Positions 16,997-26,834 are shown, counted from the stretch's first letter. The stretch: DNA of 64,000 nt from Nitrospirota bacterium (GCA_030682135.1 JAUXQT010000100.1:87366-151365), one strand, 5' to 3'. Notes: generated from the letters alone by a model not told the origin. Numbers and translations are program-made.

Positions 16997-18649
16997 CTAC
17001 TGTTTCGCCGGGGGGGCTTCCAATGCGAGATGCAGCACTTCCGACTCGGCCAGATCTTGGTCTCGCTTTGAATTGCCGGAGCGTAGGAGCTTGTCGCCGA
17101 GGCCGACGGCCAGGTTGCGATAGATGATGACCCCGATGTCGGGGCGGCGGCGAATGAGATCCGCCAGATCGCGCTGGAGCAGTTCCGCCGCCTCAACCGG
17201 CCCTTCGGCGGTGGCCGTGGCGGAATGGGGTCTGGCCGAGAGGAGCGAGACTTCGCCGCACGTTTCTCCGGTGCGGACGGTCCCGATCGTGACTGATGGA
17301 GACCCACCACTAATGGCGACTTGCCCCTGCAGCAGGATGTAGAGACGGTCGGCAGGATCGTGCGTGGCAAAGAGACGCTCGCCGGCCCGCACTTCCCGCA
17401 CCCGGCAGATTCCTGCGAGCCTGGTCGCCTGTTCCATGTTCATCCCGTGAAACAACGGGATCTCCTTGATCGCCTGCGCCATGCGCGGGGCAATCACGCA
17501 GGTGGAAAAGCCGCGCATCACCACGTCGGCGACAGCCTGCACCGGTTCCATCAGCGCGAGCGGCCCAAGATCTTGCAGCTTGTTCAGCCGCACCATCTTT
17601 ACGATGTCGAGCCGTTCCACTTGATAAAAGACCATGGCCGGCACATAGGCGACCGGAAGAAAGTTCAGCTCCAAAAGCGTGCGCTGCATTCGTGGCGCAT
17701 AGGCGCTGACGTCGATCTCAATGTATTCAATCCCCATCTCCTCCCGGCACTTCCGTTCCAGCTCGGAGAGCAGAAATCGCACGACGTCGTCGGCCAAGGC
17801 GATCAACTCGAACACACGGACGGTGTGCTCGACCGGATCCATCGTATAGCCGACAGCCCCGACGATGTGGCCGCCGGAGCGGGCCAGAAAGTAACTGGTT
17901 TGCCGCGCCTGGAGTTTGAAGAACCCATAATCCAGCCGCATGGGGCCGAAGATTTCACGATTGCGGACCCGCCCACGCTCGATGCGCAGCAGAGCCGGAT
18001 AACCTTCGGCCTGCAGCTGCTCGATGGTGTAGTCGCCCCCGGCTGGATACGGCGCGGAATCTTCGTCGACGATGAAATCCGGCGTGAGCGGCGGCTGGCT
18101 CATGACGAGATTGGCTAAGGCATAGGCCTCGGGAATGATCCGAGGATTGTTGCGGCGCAAGGCCAGCGCGTCGCCGAAATACCGGGCCAGCAGAGCGAAA
18201 CTCTCGCGGTGGCGGAAAAAATGTTTCAGTGGCAGAAAGCCGGTGGGGATGAACCCGTGCGCGAGACTGATCTGCTGGGCGTACGGGTGCACAGTCCGCG
18301 CGACGACCAGACCGACATGCAGGCGGTTGTGAATGGCTTCCAGCCGCTTCTCCATCAGCAGCTTGCCGACCTGTAAGCGGCGATAGTCCGGGTGGACGGC
18401 GAGGCGGCCGAATTCTCCGACGAGATCGGAATGGGCCCCGAAGTCGAAGAGGACGGAGGCCGTGCCGATCACCCGGCCTGCATCTGTATCTTCGGCAACG
18501 AGAATCAGCGCGTCGTCGGTGAAGACGGAGCGCTTGAGCCACAATTCGTCGTAGAGTTCGCGATGCGGATAGTCGGCCCCGTAGACCGCGAGAAAGATCT
18601 CACGGATCTGGACGACATCTTCTTCGCGGGCTTCTCTGATCCGAATCAT
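16997..18649 (-). CDS. GNAT acetyltransferase fused to cyclic-nucleotide-binding domain
   Basis: GEFGRLAVHPDYRRLQVGKLLME (GNAT); IPLFHGMNMEQATRLAG...ERLFATHDPADRLYILLQGQVAIS (cNMP domain). Confidence 0.85.
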   Translation of the reverse strand: MIRIREAREEDVVQIREIFLAVYGADYPHRELYDELWLKRSVFTDDALILVAEDTDAGRVIGTASVLFDFGAHSDLVGEFGRLAVHPDYRRLQVGKLLMEKRLEAIHNRLHVGLVVARTVHPYAQQISLAHGFIPTGFLPLKHFFRHRESFALLARYFGDALALRRNNPRIIPEAYALANLVMSQPPLTPDFIVDEDSAPYPAGGDYTIEQLQAEGYPALLRIERGRVRNREIFGPMRLDYGFFKLQARQTSYFLARSGGHIVGAVGYTMDPVEHTVRVFELIALADDVVRFLLSELERKCREEMGIEYIEIDVSAYAPRMQRTLLELNFLPVAYVPAMVFYQVERLDIVKMVRLNKLQDLGPLALMEPVQAVADVVMRGFSTCVIAPRMAQAIKEIPLFHGMNMEQATRLAGICRVREVRAGERLFATHDPADRLYILLQGQVAISGGSPSVTIGTVRTGETCGEVSLLSARPHSATATAEGPVEAAELLQRDLADLIRRRPDIGVIIYRNLAVGLGDKLLRSGNSKRDQDLAESEVLHLALEAPPAKQ

Positions 18650-18666
18650 GACAGCCCTCTGCGCCA

Positions 18667-18792
18667 GCAGGATGCTGAAAAAAACCGCCAGCGGCGTTCT
18701 CGCATCGTTCAGACCCTCAACGTACCCCAGAGGGTACGCCTCGGCCCCTCACTCGCTGCGGCCTTGATGGACGGCCTTTTTGAGCATCCTGC
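18667..18792. repeat. Family F2 repeat
   Basis: GCAGGATGCTGAAAAAAACCGCC...GGCCTTTTTGAGCATCCTGC. Confidence 0.9.
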
Positions 18793-18874
18793 GTGAGGTG
18801 TTCTCCTCTTATCCAAGGCCTGCTGACCATCAAAGTTTCAGCATATCAAAACAGTTTGTCCGCAGCCTGCTAGG

Positions 18875-20056
18875 TCAGGAACGGGAGGTCTGATCGCGCA
18901 AGCGTTGGCCGGCAATCTTAGCAATGGCCAGGTAGTAGGCTGCGCCGACGGCCAAGGCCTCTTCGTCGAAATCGAACTTGCTGGAATGAGCAGGGAAGCC
19001 TTCCTTGCCGGGCACTTGCCCGCCGAACCGGACATAGGCCCCCGGTATCTTTTCCATGTAGTAGCTGAAATCCTCAGCCCCCATGTTGGCCGTCTTCAGC
19101 GGCAGCACATTGGCCGCCCCGACCGCCGCGATTGCGGCGGAGCGGGCGAGACCCGCCATTTCCGGTGTATTGATGAGCGGCGGTGTCCCTTCGGTCACGG
19201 CGACTTGAATCTTGGCGCCGTGGAGTTGAGCGATCGATTCGGCGATGCGGCGGACGGAAGAAAGGAGCTGTTGCCGGACAGAGGGATCTTGCGCACGGAC
19301 AGTGCCAGCCAGCCTGGCCTGGCCTGCAATCACGTTCGGGGCAGTCCCAGCGTGGAACTGCCCCACGGAGACGACCGACGGACGGGCCGGATCGACTTCG
19401 CGCGAGACGATCGTTTGCAGCGCCATGATCATGAGACTCCCGACCACGACGGAGTCGATGCTTTCATGGGGGCGGGCGCCGTGCGCGCCCTGTCCAATAA
19501 TTTCGATCATGAAATTATCCGACGACGCATTGACGGCGCCCTCGGACACGACGATGGCCCCCGGGTGATAGTGGCGGTCGAGATGGCCGCCGAATATCAT
19601 GCCCGCACCGTCCAATGCCCCGGCCTTGATCATGGCGATCGCACCGGTGCCTTTTTCTTCTGCCGGTTGAAAAATCAGTCGCACGGGAGCCGGCAGGTCT
19701 TTCTCCTCGGAGAGGAGCGCCGCCGCGCCGAGCAACATGGTGGTGTGCCCATCATGGCCGCAGGCATGCATGATGCCGTCGTGGACCGACGCGAAATCCA
19801 AGCCGGTGTCTTCCTGAATCGGCAGTGCGTCCGTATCGGCACGCAAGACGACGCAGGGCACTCCGGCGCGTCCGGGAATGTCGGCGACGACTCCGTGGCC
19901 GGCGACCTGAGCCCGATACTTGATGGCCAGACCATCGAGAAATTTGCAGATGACGGCGGCCGTGTTCACTTCCTGCCCGCTGAGCTCCGGATACTCGTGG
20001 AGCACGCGGCGAAGCTGAACGAGGCGGTGTTTTAGCGGCTCAGGAATCAACGGCAT
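18875..20056 (-). CDS. M20 family amidohydrolase (hippurate hydrolase-like)
   Basis: HEYPELSGQE, MHACGHDGHTTMLLGAA, FQPAEEKGTGA, NMGAEDFSYYME. Confidence 0.95.
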   Translation of the reverse strand: MPLIPEPLKHRLVQLRRVLHEYPELSGQEVNTAAVICKFLDGLAIKYRAQVAGHGVVADIPGRAGVPCVVLRADTDALPIQEDTGLDFASVHDGIMHACGHDGHTTMLLGAAALLSEEKDLPAPVRLIFQPAEEKGTGAIAMIKAGALDGAGMIFGGHLDRHYHPGAIVVSEGAVNASSDNFMIEIIGQGAHGARPHESIDSVVVGSLMIMALQTIVSREVDPARPSVVSVGQFHAGTAPNVIAGQARLAGTVRAQDPSVRQQLLSSVRRIAESIAQLHGAKIQVAVTEGTPPLINTPEMAGLARSAAIAAVGAANVLPLKTANMGAEDFSYYMEKIPGAYVRFGGQVPGKEGFPAHSSKFDFDEEALAVGAAYYLAIAKIAGQRLRDQTSRS

Positions 20057-20068
20057 GATTATGACCTT

Positions 20069-20193
20069 GCAGGATGCTGAAAAAAACCGCCAGCGGCGTT
20101 CTCACATCGTTCAGACCCTCAACGTACCCCAAGGGTACGCCTCGGCCCTTCACTCGCTGCGGCCTTGCTGGACGGCCTTTTTGAGCATCCTGC
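20069..20193. repeat. Family F2 repeat
   Basis: Near-identical to the copy at 18667, same orientation. Confidence 0.9.
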
Positions 20194-20424
20194 GGGAGGG
20201 TCCTCCTCTTGTCCAAGACGTGTAGGCCATCAAAGGTCTAAACCTGCTGTGCCGAATTGGTTTCCCCCAGCCTACTCGGCAATGAACGTACGACGGCCTG
20301 TCAGTATACCTTTAGCCGGGTCCGGCCAGACCGGCGAGCTGAAGACAACTGCCCCATGGTAGCACAGAAGAGACGGAGGTTTCCGCAGGGGATCGCGCTC
20401 TTCCGCTCGCTCGTCTCCCATTCC

Positions 20425-20500
20425 TAAAAGCAGGCTGACGTGGCGTCTCCTGCGCACATCGAAGGGCCCTCATCCTATTCAATAATCCCTCCAGGCTCGC
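20425..20500. repeat. F1 half-element with conserved spacer
   Basis: aggctgacgtggcgtctcctgcgcacatcgaagggccc then aataatccctccaggctcgctc. Confidence 0.5.
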
Positions 20501-20515
20501 TCACTTTTCTCTTCT

Positions 20516-20734
20516 GATGGTGGTCTACTTGATATCCCACTGCGCGCGTGCATTCGTATGCGTTTCCCATTTAAGTACCAACCAAGCAAGGGGGTGAGGA
20601 GCTTTCGACTGCGGCCGTCGAGCGAGGCCCTTCAGAGGGCGCGCGCTCCGGGAGCAAAGAAAGCTCCTCACCCCCTTGCGCCACACCTTTCTCAGGCCGC
20701 GCGTTGCGCGAGCACAGGAGATCAACAGACCACC
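20516..20734. repeat. F1 palindrome interrupted by a nested F1 element
   Basis: Outer arms GGTGGTCTACTTGATATCC / GGAGATCAACAGACCACC. Confidence 0.75.
20586..20679. repeat. Nested F1 palindrome
   Basis: Perfect 21-bp arms GCAAGGGGGTGAGGAGCTTTC / GAAAGCTCCTCACCCCCTTGC around F1 core. Confidence 0.9.
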
Positions 20735-20771
20735 CTCCCCCTTTCCAACTCAGTCGCTTCCTCTCATCAAA

Positions 20772-20865
20772 GGGGCGGGCTCGTGGGTCCTCAACTGCGC
20801 GCGTCGAACGAGGCCCTTCCGAGGGCGCGCGTTCCGCGAGCACGGAGGACCCACGAGCCTGCCCC
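20772..20865. repeat. Family F1 long palindrome at the 3' end of the CusA-like gene
   Basis: GGGGCGGGCTCGTGGGTCCTC / GAGGACCCACGAGCCTGCCCC; ends 1 bp before the stop codon. Confidence 0.9.
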
Positions 20866-20866
20866 G

Positions 20867-23800
20867 TCACACCCACTCCGGCGCATACTCCTTTCCCGCT
20901 TCTTGTTCTGCGAACCATCGATAGAGGGCCGGCAACACGACCAGCGTGAGCGCGGTCGAGGTGAAAAGACCGCCGATCACGACGGTCGCGAGCGGCCGCT
21001 GGACTTCGGCCCCGATCCCCTGCGCGAGCGCCAACGGCAGCAGACCCAATAACGTCGTCATCATCGTCATGACGACCGGACGAAGCCGGAGAACACAACC
21101 CTTGACGATCGCCTGGTCCATTTGCATGCCTTCGTTTCGCAACTGATTGATATAGGACACCAGCACGATCCCGTTCCCGACCGCCAAACCGAACAGTTCG
21201 ATGAAACCGATGGAGGCCGGCACGCTCAGGTATTGCCCGCTCAGCCAGAGAGACACGAAGCCCCCGATCAAGGCGAAGGGGAGATTCATAATGATCAACG
21301 TCGCATAGCGGAGCGAGTGAAAGGCCCAGAAGAGCAGAAAGAAGACGAGCCCCAGCGTGACCGGCACCACGATCAACAGCCGCGCGTTCGCCCGCTCCAT
21401 GTTCTCGAAAGCTCCGCCCCAGGTGACATGGTAGCCTTCGGGCAGGTGCACCAATGATTCCAGTCTCTTGCGCCCTTCATCCACGACGCCGCCGATGTCG
21501 CGACCCACGACGTTAAAGCCGATGTAGATGCGACGATGGACCTGCTCACGGCTGATGCGGGCCGGGCCTTCGCGCATTTCGATCGAAGCGAGTTCGCTCA
21601 TCGGGATCAGCGCGCCTGAGGCCGACTTCACCCGAATCTCTCCGATGGTGCCGATGCTGTTGCGCTGCAGCTCCGGGAACCGAAGCGTCAATTGAAACCG
21701 CCGTTCGCCTTCGTACACGTAGGTCGCCGCCTTGCCGCCGATGGCGGTGGCAATAATCTCCTGCACATCGGCCACGTTGATGCCGAAGCGGGCGATCTTC
21801 TGACGGTCGATATCGACCGTCAGATAGGGTTGGCCGGCAATCTGCTCGACTTTAATGTCTTTGACGCCGTCGATCTGCTGCATCAAGGCGGCGATCTCCT
21901 CCGCCTTGTCGTGCAGGACGTCGAGATCCTCCCCGAAGAGCTTGATCGCACATTCGGTCCTGATGCCGGAGATCAGTTCGTCCACCCGTTCTTGAATCGG
22001 CTGGCTCATGAGGACCGAAATGCCGGGGATCTCCGCCAGCTTTTTCCTGATGGCGTCGGTCAATTGCGCCTGAGTGGTCGCCGTCTTCCATGTGCTCCGA
22101 TCGGTCAGGGTCACGATCGGATCGCTCTCGTTCGGCTCTTCCGGCCCAAAGGCGATATCAGGCCGCCCGATCCTGCTCACGGCCATCCGCACTTCGGGAA
22201 ACTCCAGCATCGCCTTATGGGTGCGCTTCTCCATCTCGATGGACTCCGGCAGCGAGACGCTCGGCAACCGCACGATCTGAGGCGTCAAAGCGCCTTCTTC
22301 CAGGAGCGGAATGAACTCTCTCCCTATGAGCGGAACGAGCGCGAGGCTGCAGAGCACGATCGCCGTCGAACCGGTCAAGACGCGGCTGCGATGCCGAAGC
22401 GTCCATTGCAGCACCGGCACATAGCGCTGTTTCATCCAGAACGTGAGGCGCGTTTCCTCCGGATGGTTTCCGCGCAAGAGCAGCGACGCAAGCACCGGCG
22501 ACAGGGTCAGCGTGACGACGACCGAAACCAGAAGCGCGATGACCAGCGTATAGGCCAGCGGCGCGAACATCTTCCCTTCCATGCCCTGGAGCGTCATGAG
22601 GGGCAGGAACACGACGCTGATGATGAGAATGCCGAAGAGGATCGGACGGCCGACTTCTTTCGTCGCGTGAAGGATAACGTCAAGGTTGCTTCTCCTCTCC
22701 ACGCCGTTATTCTGCGCGAGATGCCGGTAGACGTTTTCTACGACGACCAGCGACCCGTCCGCGATTTCACCGATCGCGATGGCGAGCCCGCCGAGCGTCA
22801 TCAAGTTGGCTGAGAGCCCCAACCGCTGCATCACGATGAATGTGATCAGGGGGGTCACGATGAGCGAGACCGTCACGACGAGGGCGCTACGGACATGGCC
22901 CAGGAAGAAAAAGAAGACGAAGACCACCAGCACGATCCCTTCGATCAGAGCATCCCGCACCGTATCGATGGCAGCCGTGACCAACTCGATGCGGTCGTAG
23001 AAGGGCAGGAGCTTGGTACCGGCTGGAAGGATGTGACTCTGCTGCAGATCGTCCACCTTGCTCTTGACCGCCTCGACCACCTGCCGCGCATTGCCCCCGC
23101 GGATCATGAGCACCGTCCCCGCCACAACCTCCCGCTCGCCGTTGAGCACCACGGCCCCATGGCGGACGGCGTGGCCGATGCGGACCTCCGCGACATCGCG
23201 GACGAAGACCGGCGTGCCGCCGGACTCCTTGACGATGATGGACTCGATATCGCTCACGGTCTTGATCAGTCCCAGCCCGCGGACGATCGCCCGTTCCGCA
23301 TGGCGCTCCAGCACGTTGCCGCCGGCATTGGCATTGTTCTTCGCCACCGCCCCGTAAATATCGTGGAGCGTCAGGTCGTATTTGCGGAGCTTCGCCGGAT
23401 CGACGAGGACTTGGTACTGCTTCACAAACCCGCCCATGCCGTTCACATCGATCACGCCAGGCACGCTCTTGAGCAGCGGGCGCAGGACCCAGTCCTGCAG
23501 CGTGCGCTGATCCGTCAGCTCGGTCTCGACGACCGAGGGATCGGCCGCCGCCGCATGCGGTCCTTCCACATAATATTGATAGACCTCGCCGAGCCCGGTA
23601 CTCACGGGAGCCATCACAGGATCGAGCCCCTCCGGCAATCGTTCTTTCGCCGCCATGATCCGTTCGAGGACCAACTGGCGGGCGAAGTAGATGTCGACGT
23701 CGTCGTTGAACACGACCGTGATCTGAGAGAGGGCGAATTTTGACAGGGATCGAATCTCCGCCAAGCCCGGCAGGCCGGTCATCTGGAGTTCGAGCGGATA

Positions 23801-23998
23801 GGTGATGAATCGTTCAACTTCGACCGGCGAGAGACCCGGCGCGTCGGTCAGCACCTGCACCTGGATATTCGTCACGTCGGGATAGGCGTCGATCGGAATG
23901 GCACGAAACGCGAATACGCCGGCGACGGACAACAGACAGGCCAGACCCAGAACCAGGATCCGTTGCCGCAATGAAAATTCCAGCAAAGAGGCAATCAT
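20867..23998 (-). CDS. Heavy-metal efflux RND transporter, CusA/CzcA family
   Basis: 1043 aa; YPDVTNIQVQVLTDAPGLSPVEVERFITYPLE; GEIADGSLVVVENVYRHL; typical HME-RND. Confidence 0.97.
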   Translation of the reverse strand: MIASLLEFSLRQRILVLGLACLLSVAGVFAFRAIPIDAYPDVTNIQVQVLTDAPGLSPVEVERFITYPLELQMTGLPGLAEIRSLSKFALSQITVVFNDDVDIYFARQLVLERIMAAKERLPEGLDPVMAPVSTGLGEVYQYYVEGPHAAAADPSVVETELTDQRTLQDWVLRPLLKSVPGVIDVNGMGGFVKQYQVLVDPAKLRKYDLTLHDIYGAVAKNNANAGGNVLERHAERAIVRGLGLIKTVSDIESIIVKESGGTPVFVRDVAEVRIGHAVRHGAVVLNGEREVVAGTVLMIRGGNARQVVEAVKSKVDDLQQSHILPAGTKLLPFYDRIELVTAAIDTVRDALIEGIVLVVFVFFFFLGHVRSALVVTVSLIVTPLITFIVMQRLGLSANLMTLGGLAIAIGEIADGSLVVVENVYRHLAQNNGVERRSNLDVILHATKEVGRPILFGILIISVVFLPLMTLQGMEGKMFAPLAYTLVIALLVSVVVTLTLSPVLASLLLRGNHPEETRLTFWMKQRYVPVLQWTLRHRSRVLTGSTAIVLCSLALVPLIGREFIPLLEEGALTPQIVRLPSVSLPESIEMEKRTHKAMLEFPEVRMAVSRIGRPDIAFGPEEPNESDPIVTLTDRSTWKTATTQAQLTDAIRKKLAEIPGISVLMSQPIQERVDELISGIRTECAIKLFGEDLDVLHDKAEEIAALMQQIDGVKDIKVEQIAGQPYLTVDIDRQKIARFGINVADVQEIIATAIGGKAATYVYEGERRFQLTLRFPELQRNSIGTIGEIRVKSASGALIPMSELASIEMREGPARISREQVHRRIYIGFNVVGRDIGGVVDEGRKRLESLVHLPEGYHVTWGGAFENMERANARLLIVVPVTLGLVFFLLFWAFHSLRYATLIIMNLPFALIGGFVSLWLSGQYLSVPASIGFIELFGLAVGNGIVLVSYINQLRNEGMQMDQAIVKGCVLRLRPVVMTMMTTLLGLLPLALAQGIGAEVQRPLATVVIGGLFTSTALTLVVLPALYRWFAEQEAGKEYAPEWV

Positions 23999-25173
23999 AG
24001 CGCCGGCTCGATCTTGTGCCGTTCCATTTCAGACTTGAGGACGAACGATCCCTTGGTCACAACCTGCTCGCCGGCGCTCACCCCCTCCAGCACTGTCACC
24101 ACTTCTCCCTGCGCGCTTCCCAACTTGACCGTCCGTACTTCGAATTCGTTCGTCTCTTTTCGGACAAAGAGTATTTTCCCAGCCGGTCCGTTCTGGACTG
24201 CCGCAAGCGGCACAGTCAAGGCATCCGGGGTCGGCGCCGCATAGACACGGACGGTGGCGAACATTTCCGGTTTGAGCAGCCGATCGGGATTCGGCACCGT
24301 GACTCGCAGACGCATCGTGCGGGTTGCCGCATCGATCACATCGCTGATGTAGGTAATCGTTCCCGGAAAGATGGCATGAGGATAGGCGGATACGATGACA
24401 TCGACCCTCTGCTCCTTGCGGATATACTGCACGTCCTTCTCCGGCACGTTACCGACCACCCACACCTCAGAAAGGTCCGCCACGGTGAAGAATTTCTGGT
24501 TCGTCTCAACCACCTCGCCCCTGGTAATATTGCGCATGATGACCCGGCCGTCGAAGGGCGCGCGTAACGGCACGTCGGCCTTGATCGTATGCTCACGCTT
24601 CAACCGCTCGATTTCCTGCCGTGGAACGCCGAGCAGTTCGAGACGATTTTGCGTTTCGCGGGCCTCGGCCCGGGCCGTTTTCATTTCCGCCTCGCGGCGC
24701 TGCAGCTCGGCCAGGCTCACCGCCTTGTGTTCGTGCAGATCCCTGGCGCGCTCGTGCGCCAATTCTGCTTCATGCAGCCTTGCCACGGCCTTCAAGTAGG
24801 CTCCCTCCGCCACGCCAAGGTCCGTACTATGAAGCAGCGCCAGCAAGGCATCTTTTTTCACATCTTGACCGACATCCACATGGACCTTGACCACCCGGCC
24901 TCTGATGAGCGTGGTGACCTCAGCCAATTCATTTTCGTTGGACTGCACGGTGGCGGGAAACTCGCGAGGCACCAGCAACTGCCCGCGGGCAACCGGCACG
25001 ACCTCAATGGCCGTCCGCCCGAGTTCTTCGGGTGTGAGACGGAGCACTCCAGGCCCCTCAGCCACAGCGGCCTTGTTGGCCTCAGGCGCCGGGTCGGGCG
25101 TTCTCTCGCAGGACAAGAACCCGGCTAAGGCTACTGAAACGAGGAACAGGCAGTTGACGAGATTTTTCAGCAT
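23995..25173 (-). CDS. Efflux RND periplasmic adaptor subunit (CusB/CzcB-like)
   Basis: RGRVVKVHVDVGQDVKKDALLALL; PLRAPFDGRVIMRNITRGEVV; overlaps the CusA-like start. Confidence 0.93.
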   Translation of the reverse strand: MLKNLVNCLFLVSVALAGFLSCERTPDPAPEANKAAVAEGPGVLRLTPEELGRTAIEVVPVARGQLLVPREFPATVQSNENELAEVTTLIRGRVVKVHVDVGQDVKKDALLALLHSTDLGVAEGAYLKAVARLHEAELAHERARDLHEHKAVSLAELQRREAEMKTARAEARETQNRLELLGVPRQEIERLKREHTIKADVPLRAPFDGRVIMRNITRGEVVETNQKFFTVADLSEVWVVGNVPEKDVQYIRKEQRVDVIVSAYPHAIFPGTITYISDVIDAATRTMRLRVTVPNPDRLLKPEMFATVRVYAAPTPDALTVPLAAVQNGPAGKILFVRKETNEFEVRTVKLGSAQGEVVTVLEGVSAGEQVVTKGSFVLKSEMERHKIEPAL

Positions 25174-25393
25174 CTTTCCAGAAGCTCCTGGCCACATGGC
25201 AATACAACCCCTTCATATAACCAGCATGAGGTGTGCCACGGAAAACTTGTGGTTCTGCAGGAGAAGACGAGAGAAGGACAGACGCACTAGGAGCCTTTTG
25301 CCACGGTGCCGATAGAGGACCGTGGTGAAATGCGACAGCGGGGACGAACGGGCAGGAGCTAATTGCCACTCGCTTCCTGCAAGCCGGGTCTAC

Positions 25394-26023
25394 TCATGAA
25401 CGATCCCGGCCAGGAAACAGGGACATTGCGAACGCGACAGAGGTTGCGAGCAAGGCGCCGGTCAATGATGCGGCCATGTCCTTCTGCGCATCCCACTCAT
25501 CTCCTTGTGTTCCAAGGTAGGCGCTTCCCAATTCCGGGCTCACGAGGGTCGCCACGACCGCTTCCGCAATCTCGAAAAAGCTGCTCTGCGCCAAGATGAT
25601 CGCGACCGGCAGGAAAAAGGCCCAGAATCCCCGCACCCCGGCCAGACGCACGAGCAATTCCCGAAGGGGATACAGCAACAGGAGACCGTACGAAAAATGT
25701 GCGATCCGATCGAACGGGTTGCGACTTAAGCCGAGGAGGTCCTTGAGCCAGAAGCCGAACGGCACCTCGGCATAGGTATAATGCGCGCCGATGGCATGAA
25801 GCGTCAGGAACAGACCGACGAGACAGTAGGAGTTCAGGGAAAACTGGAACCGCCGATAGGTCAGGACCAAGACGACGACGAGCGTCAGGGAGAGGAGATT
25901 TTCCAGAAGCCAATCGCGCCGGTCGACCGGCGCGATGGCCAACCAGGTCCAGAAGAGACCGTAGAGCAGCAACAGGCCCAGTAGCAGAGGCTGGCCGCTC
26001 CTGTCCATGACTCCTGCTCTCAT
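25394..26023 (-). CDS. DUF2238 membrane protein
   Basis: HAIGAHYTYAEVPFGFWLKDLLGLSRNPFDRIAHFSYGLLL; YLGTQGDEWDAQKDMAAS. Confidence 0.85.
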   Translation of the reverse strand: MRAGVMDRSGQPLLLGLLLLYGLFWTWLAIAPVDRRDWLLENLLSLTLVVVLVLTYRRFQFSLNSYCLVGLFLTLHAIGAHYTYAEVPFGFWLKDLLGLSRNPFDRIAHFSYGLLLLYPLRELLVRLAGVRGFWAFFLPVAIILAQSSFFEIAEAVVATLVSPELGSAYLGTQGDEWDAQKDMAASLTGALLATSVAFAMSLFPGRDRS

Positions 26024-26024
26024 G

Positions 26025-26783
26025 TCAGGCGGATTCGGACGCGGTGCCCTGAGGCTGGAGCGCGGTGTAGGGCCTACGGAGGCTGCGCGTGATCATGAGC
26101 AGCAACACGCACAACAGCGCGCCATAGAACGCGGCGGCGATATCCTTCTGGGCATCCCACAGATCCCCCTGAGAACCCAGATAGGTAATGCCCAATTCCG
26201 GATGGACGGAACTCGCCACCCAGGACTCAAGAATTTCCCAAAGTCCGCTCAACCCCAGGACGGTCATGACCGGCAAATAGTAGAGCAGCCAGCCTCGCGC
26301 ATGGGCCAGGAGCCGAAATGCCTCTTCCATCGGATAGGCCAGGAGGAAGCCAAAACTAAAGTGGACGACACGATCGAAGTGATTGCGCCCGAGGTGCAAC
26401 GACTGATCCAGCCAGGCGCCAAGCGGCACCTGCGCATAGGTGTAATGCACACCGATCGTATGGAGACTCAGAAAGACGGTGATCAAGACGTACGAAGCCG
26501 TCGACAGGGGCATCCACCGGTGCATGGCAATCAACCCCGCCACCAGCAAGGCCGGGAGGATGCTGGCGATAGCCCAGAATTCTGGATCCACCGGACGGTA
26601 GGCCGTCCACCCCGACAGCACCAAGTACCAGGCCAGCAGGCCCCATAACAGCGACTTGCTCTGAACCATCACAGTGCCTCCCGATGTCTTGTGGGATTCA
26701 AACGGTGCAGACAACCCCTTCACTGTACAAGGGAAAGGCCTATCGTACAAGCACTCGTCGGCTATAGAGGTCAATGGCTCCAA
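26025..26783 (-). CDS. DUF2238 membrane protein (tandem paralogue)
   Basis: HTIGVHYTYAQVPLGAWLDQSLHLGRNHFDRVVHFSFGFLL; YLGSQGDLWDAQKDIAAA. Confidence 0.85.
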   Translation of the reverse strand: MEPLTSIADECLYDRPFPCTVKGLSAPFESHKTSGGTVMVQSKSLLWGLLAWYLVLSGWTAYRPVDPEFWAIASILPALLVAGLIAMHRWMPLSTASYVLITVFLSLHTIGVHYTYAQVPLGAWLDQSLHLGRNHFDRVVHFSFGFLLAYPMEEAFRLLAHARGWLLYYLPVMTVLGLSGLWEILESWVASSVHPELGITYLGSQGDLWDAQKDIAAAFYGALLCVLLLMITRSLRRPYTALQPQGTASESA

Positions 26784-26834
26784 CGACGCATCGCATGATC
26801 TCGCGCCCGGAGCTGCCCACCCTTCGCCACCCGC

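Noticed and set aside
17321-20035. Plus-strand ORFs antisense to the GNAT-cNMP and M20 genes
   Set aside because: Shadow ORFs in high-GC DNA; Arg/His/Gly-rich composition, no domain signals.
20425-20865. CRISPR-like array
   Set aside because: Repeats are long palindromes with variable arms and some nesting, not identical 25-40 bp direct repeats with unique spacers; no cas genes in the window.
21692-22813. Long plus-strand ORF (373 aa) antisense to the CusA-like gene
   Set aside because: High-GC antisense open frame with His/Arg/Asp-rich nonsense composition; the minus-strand CusA-like frame is unambiguous.
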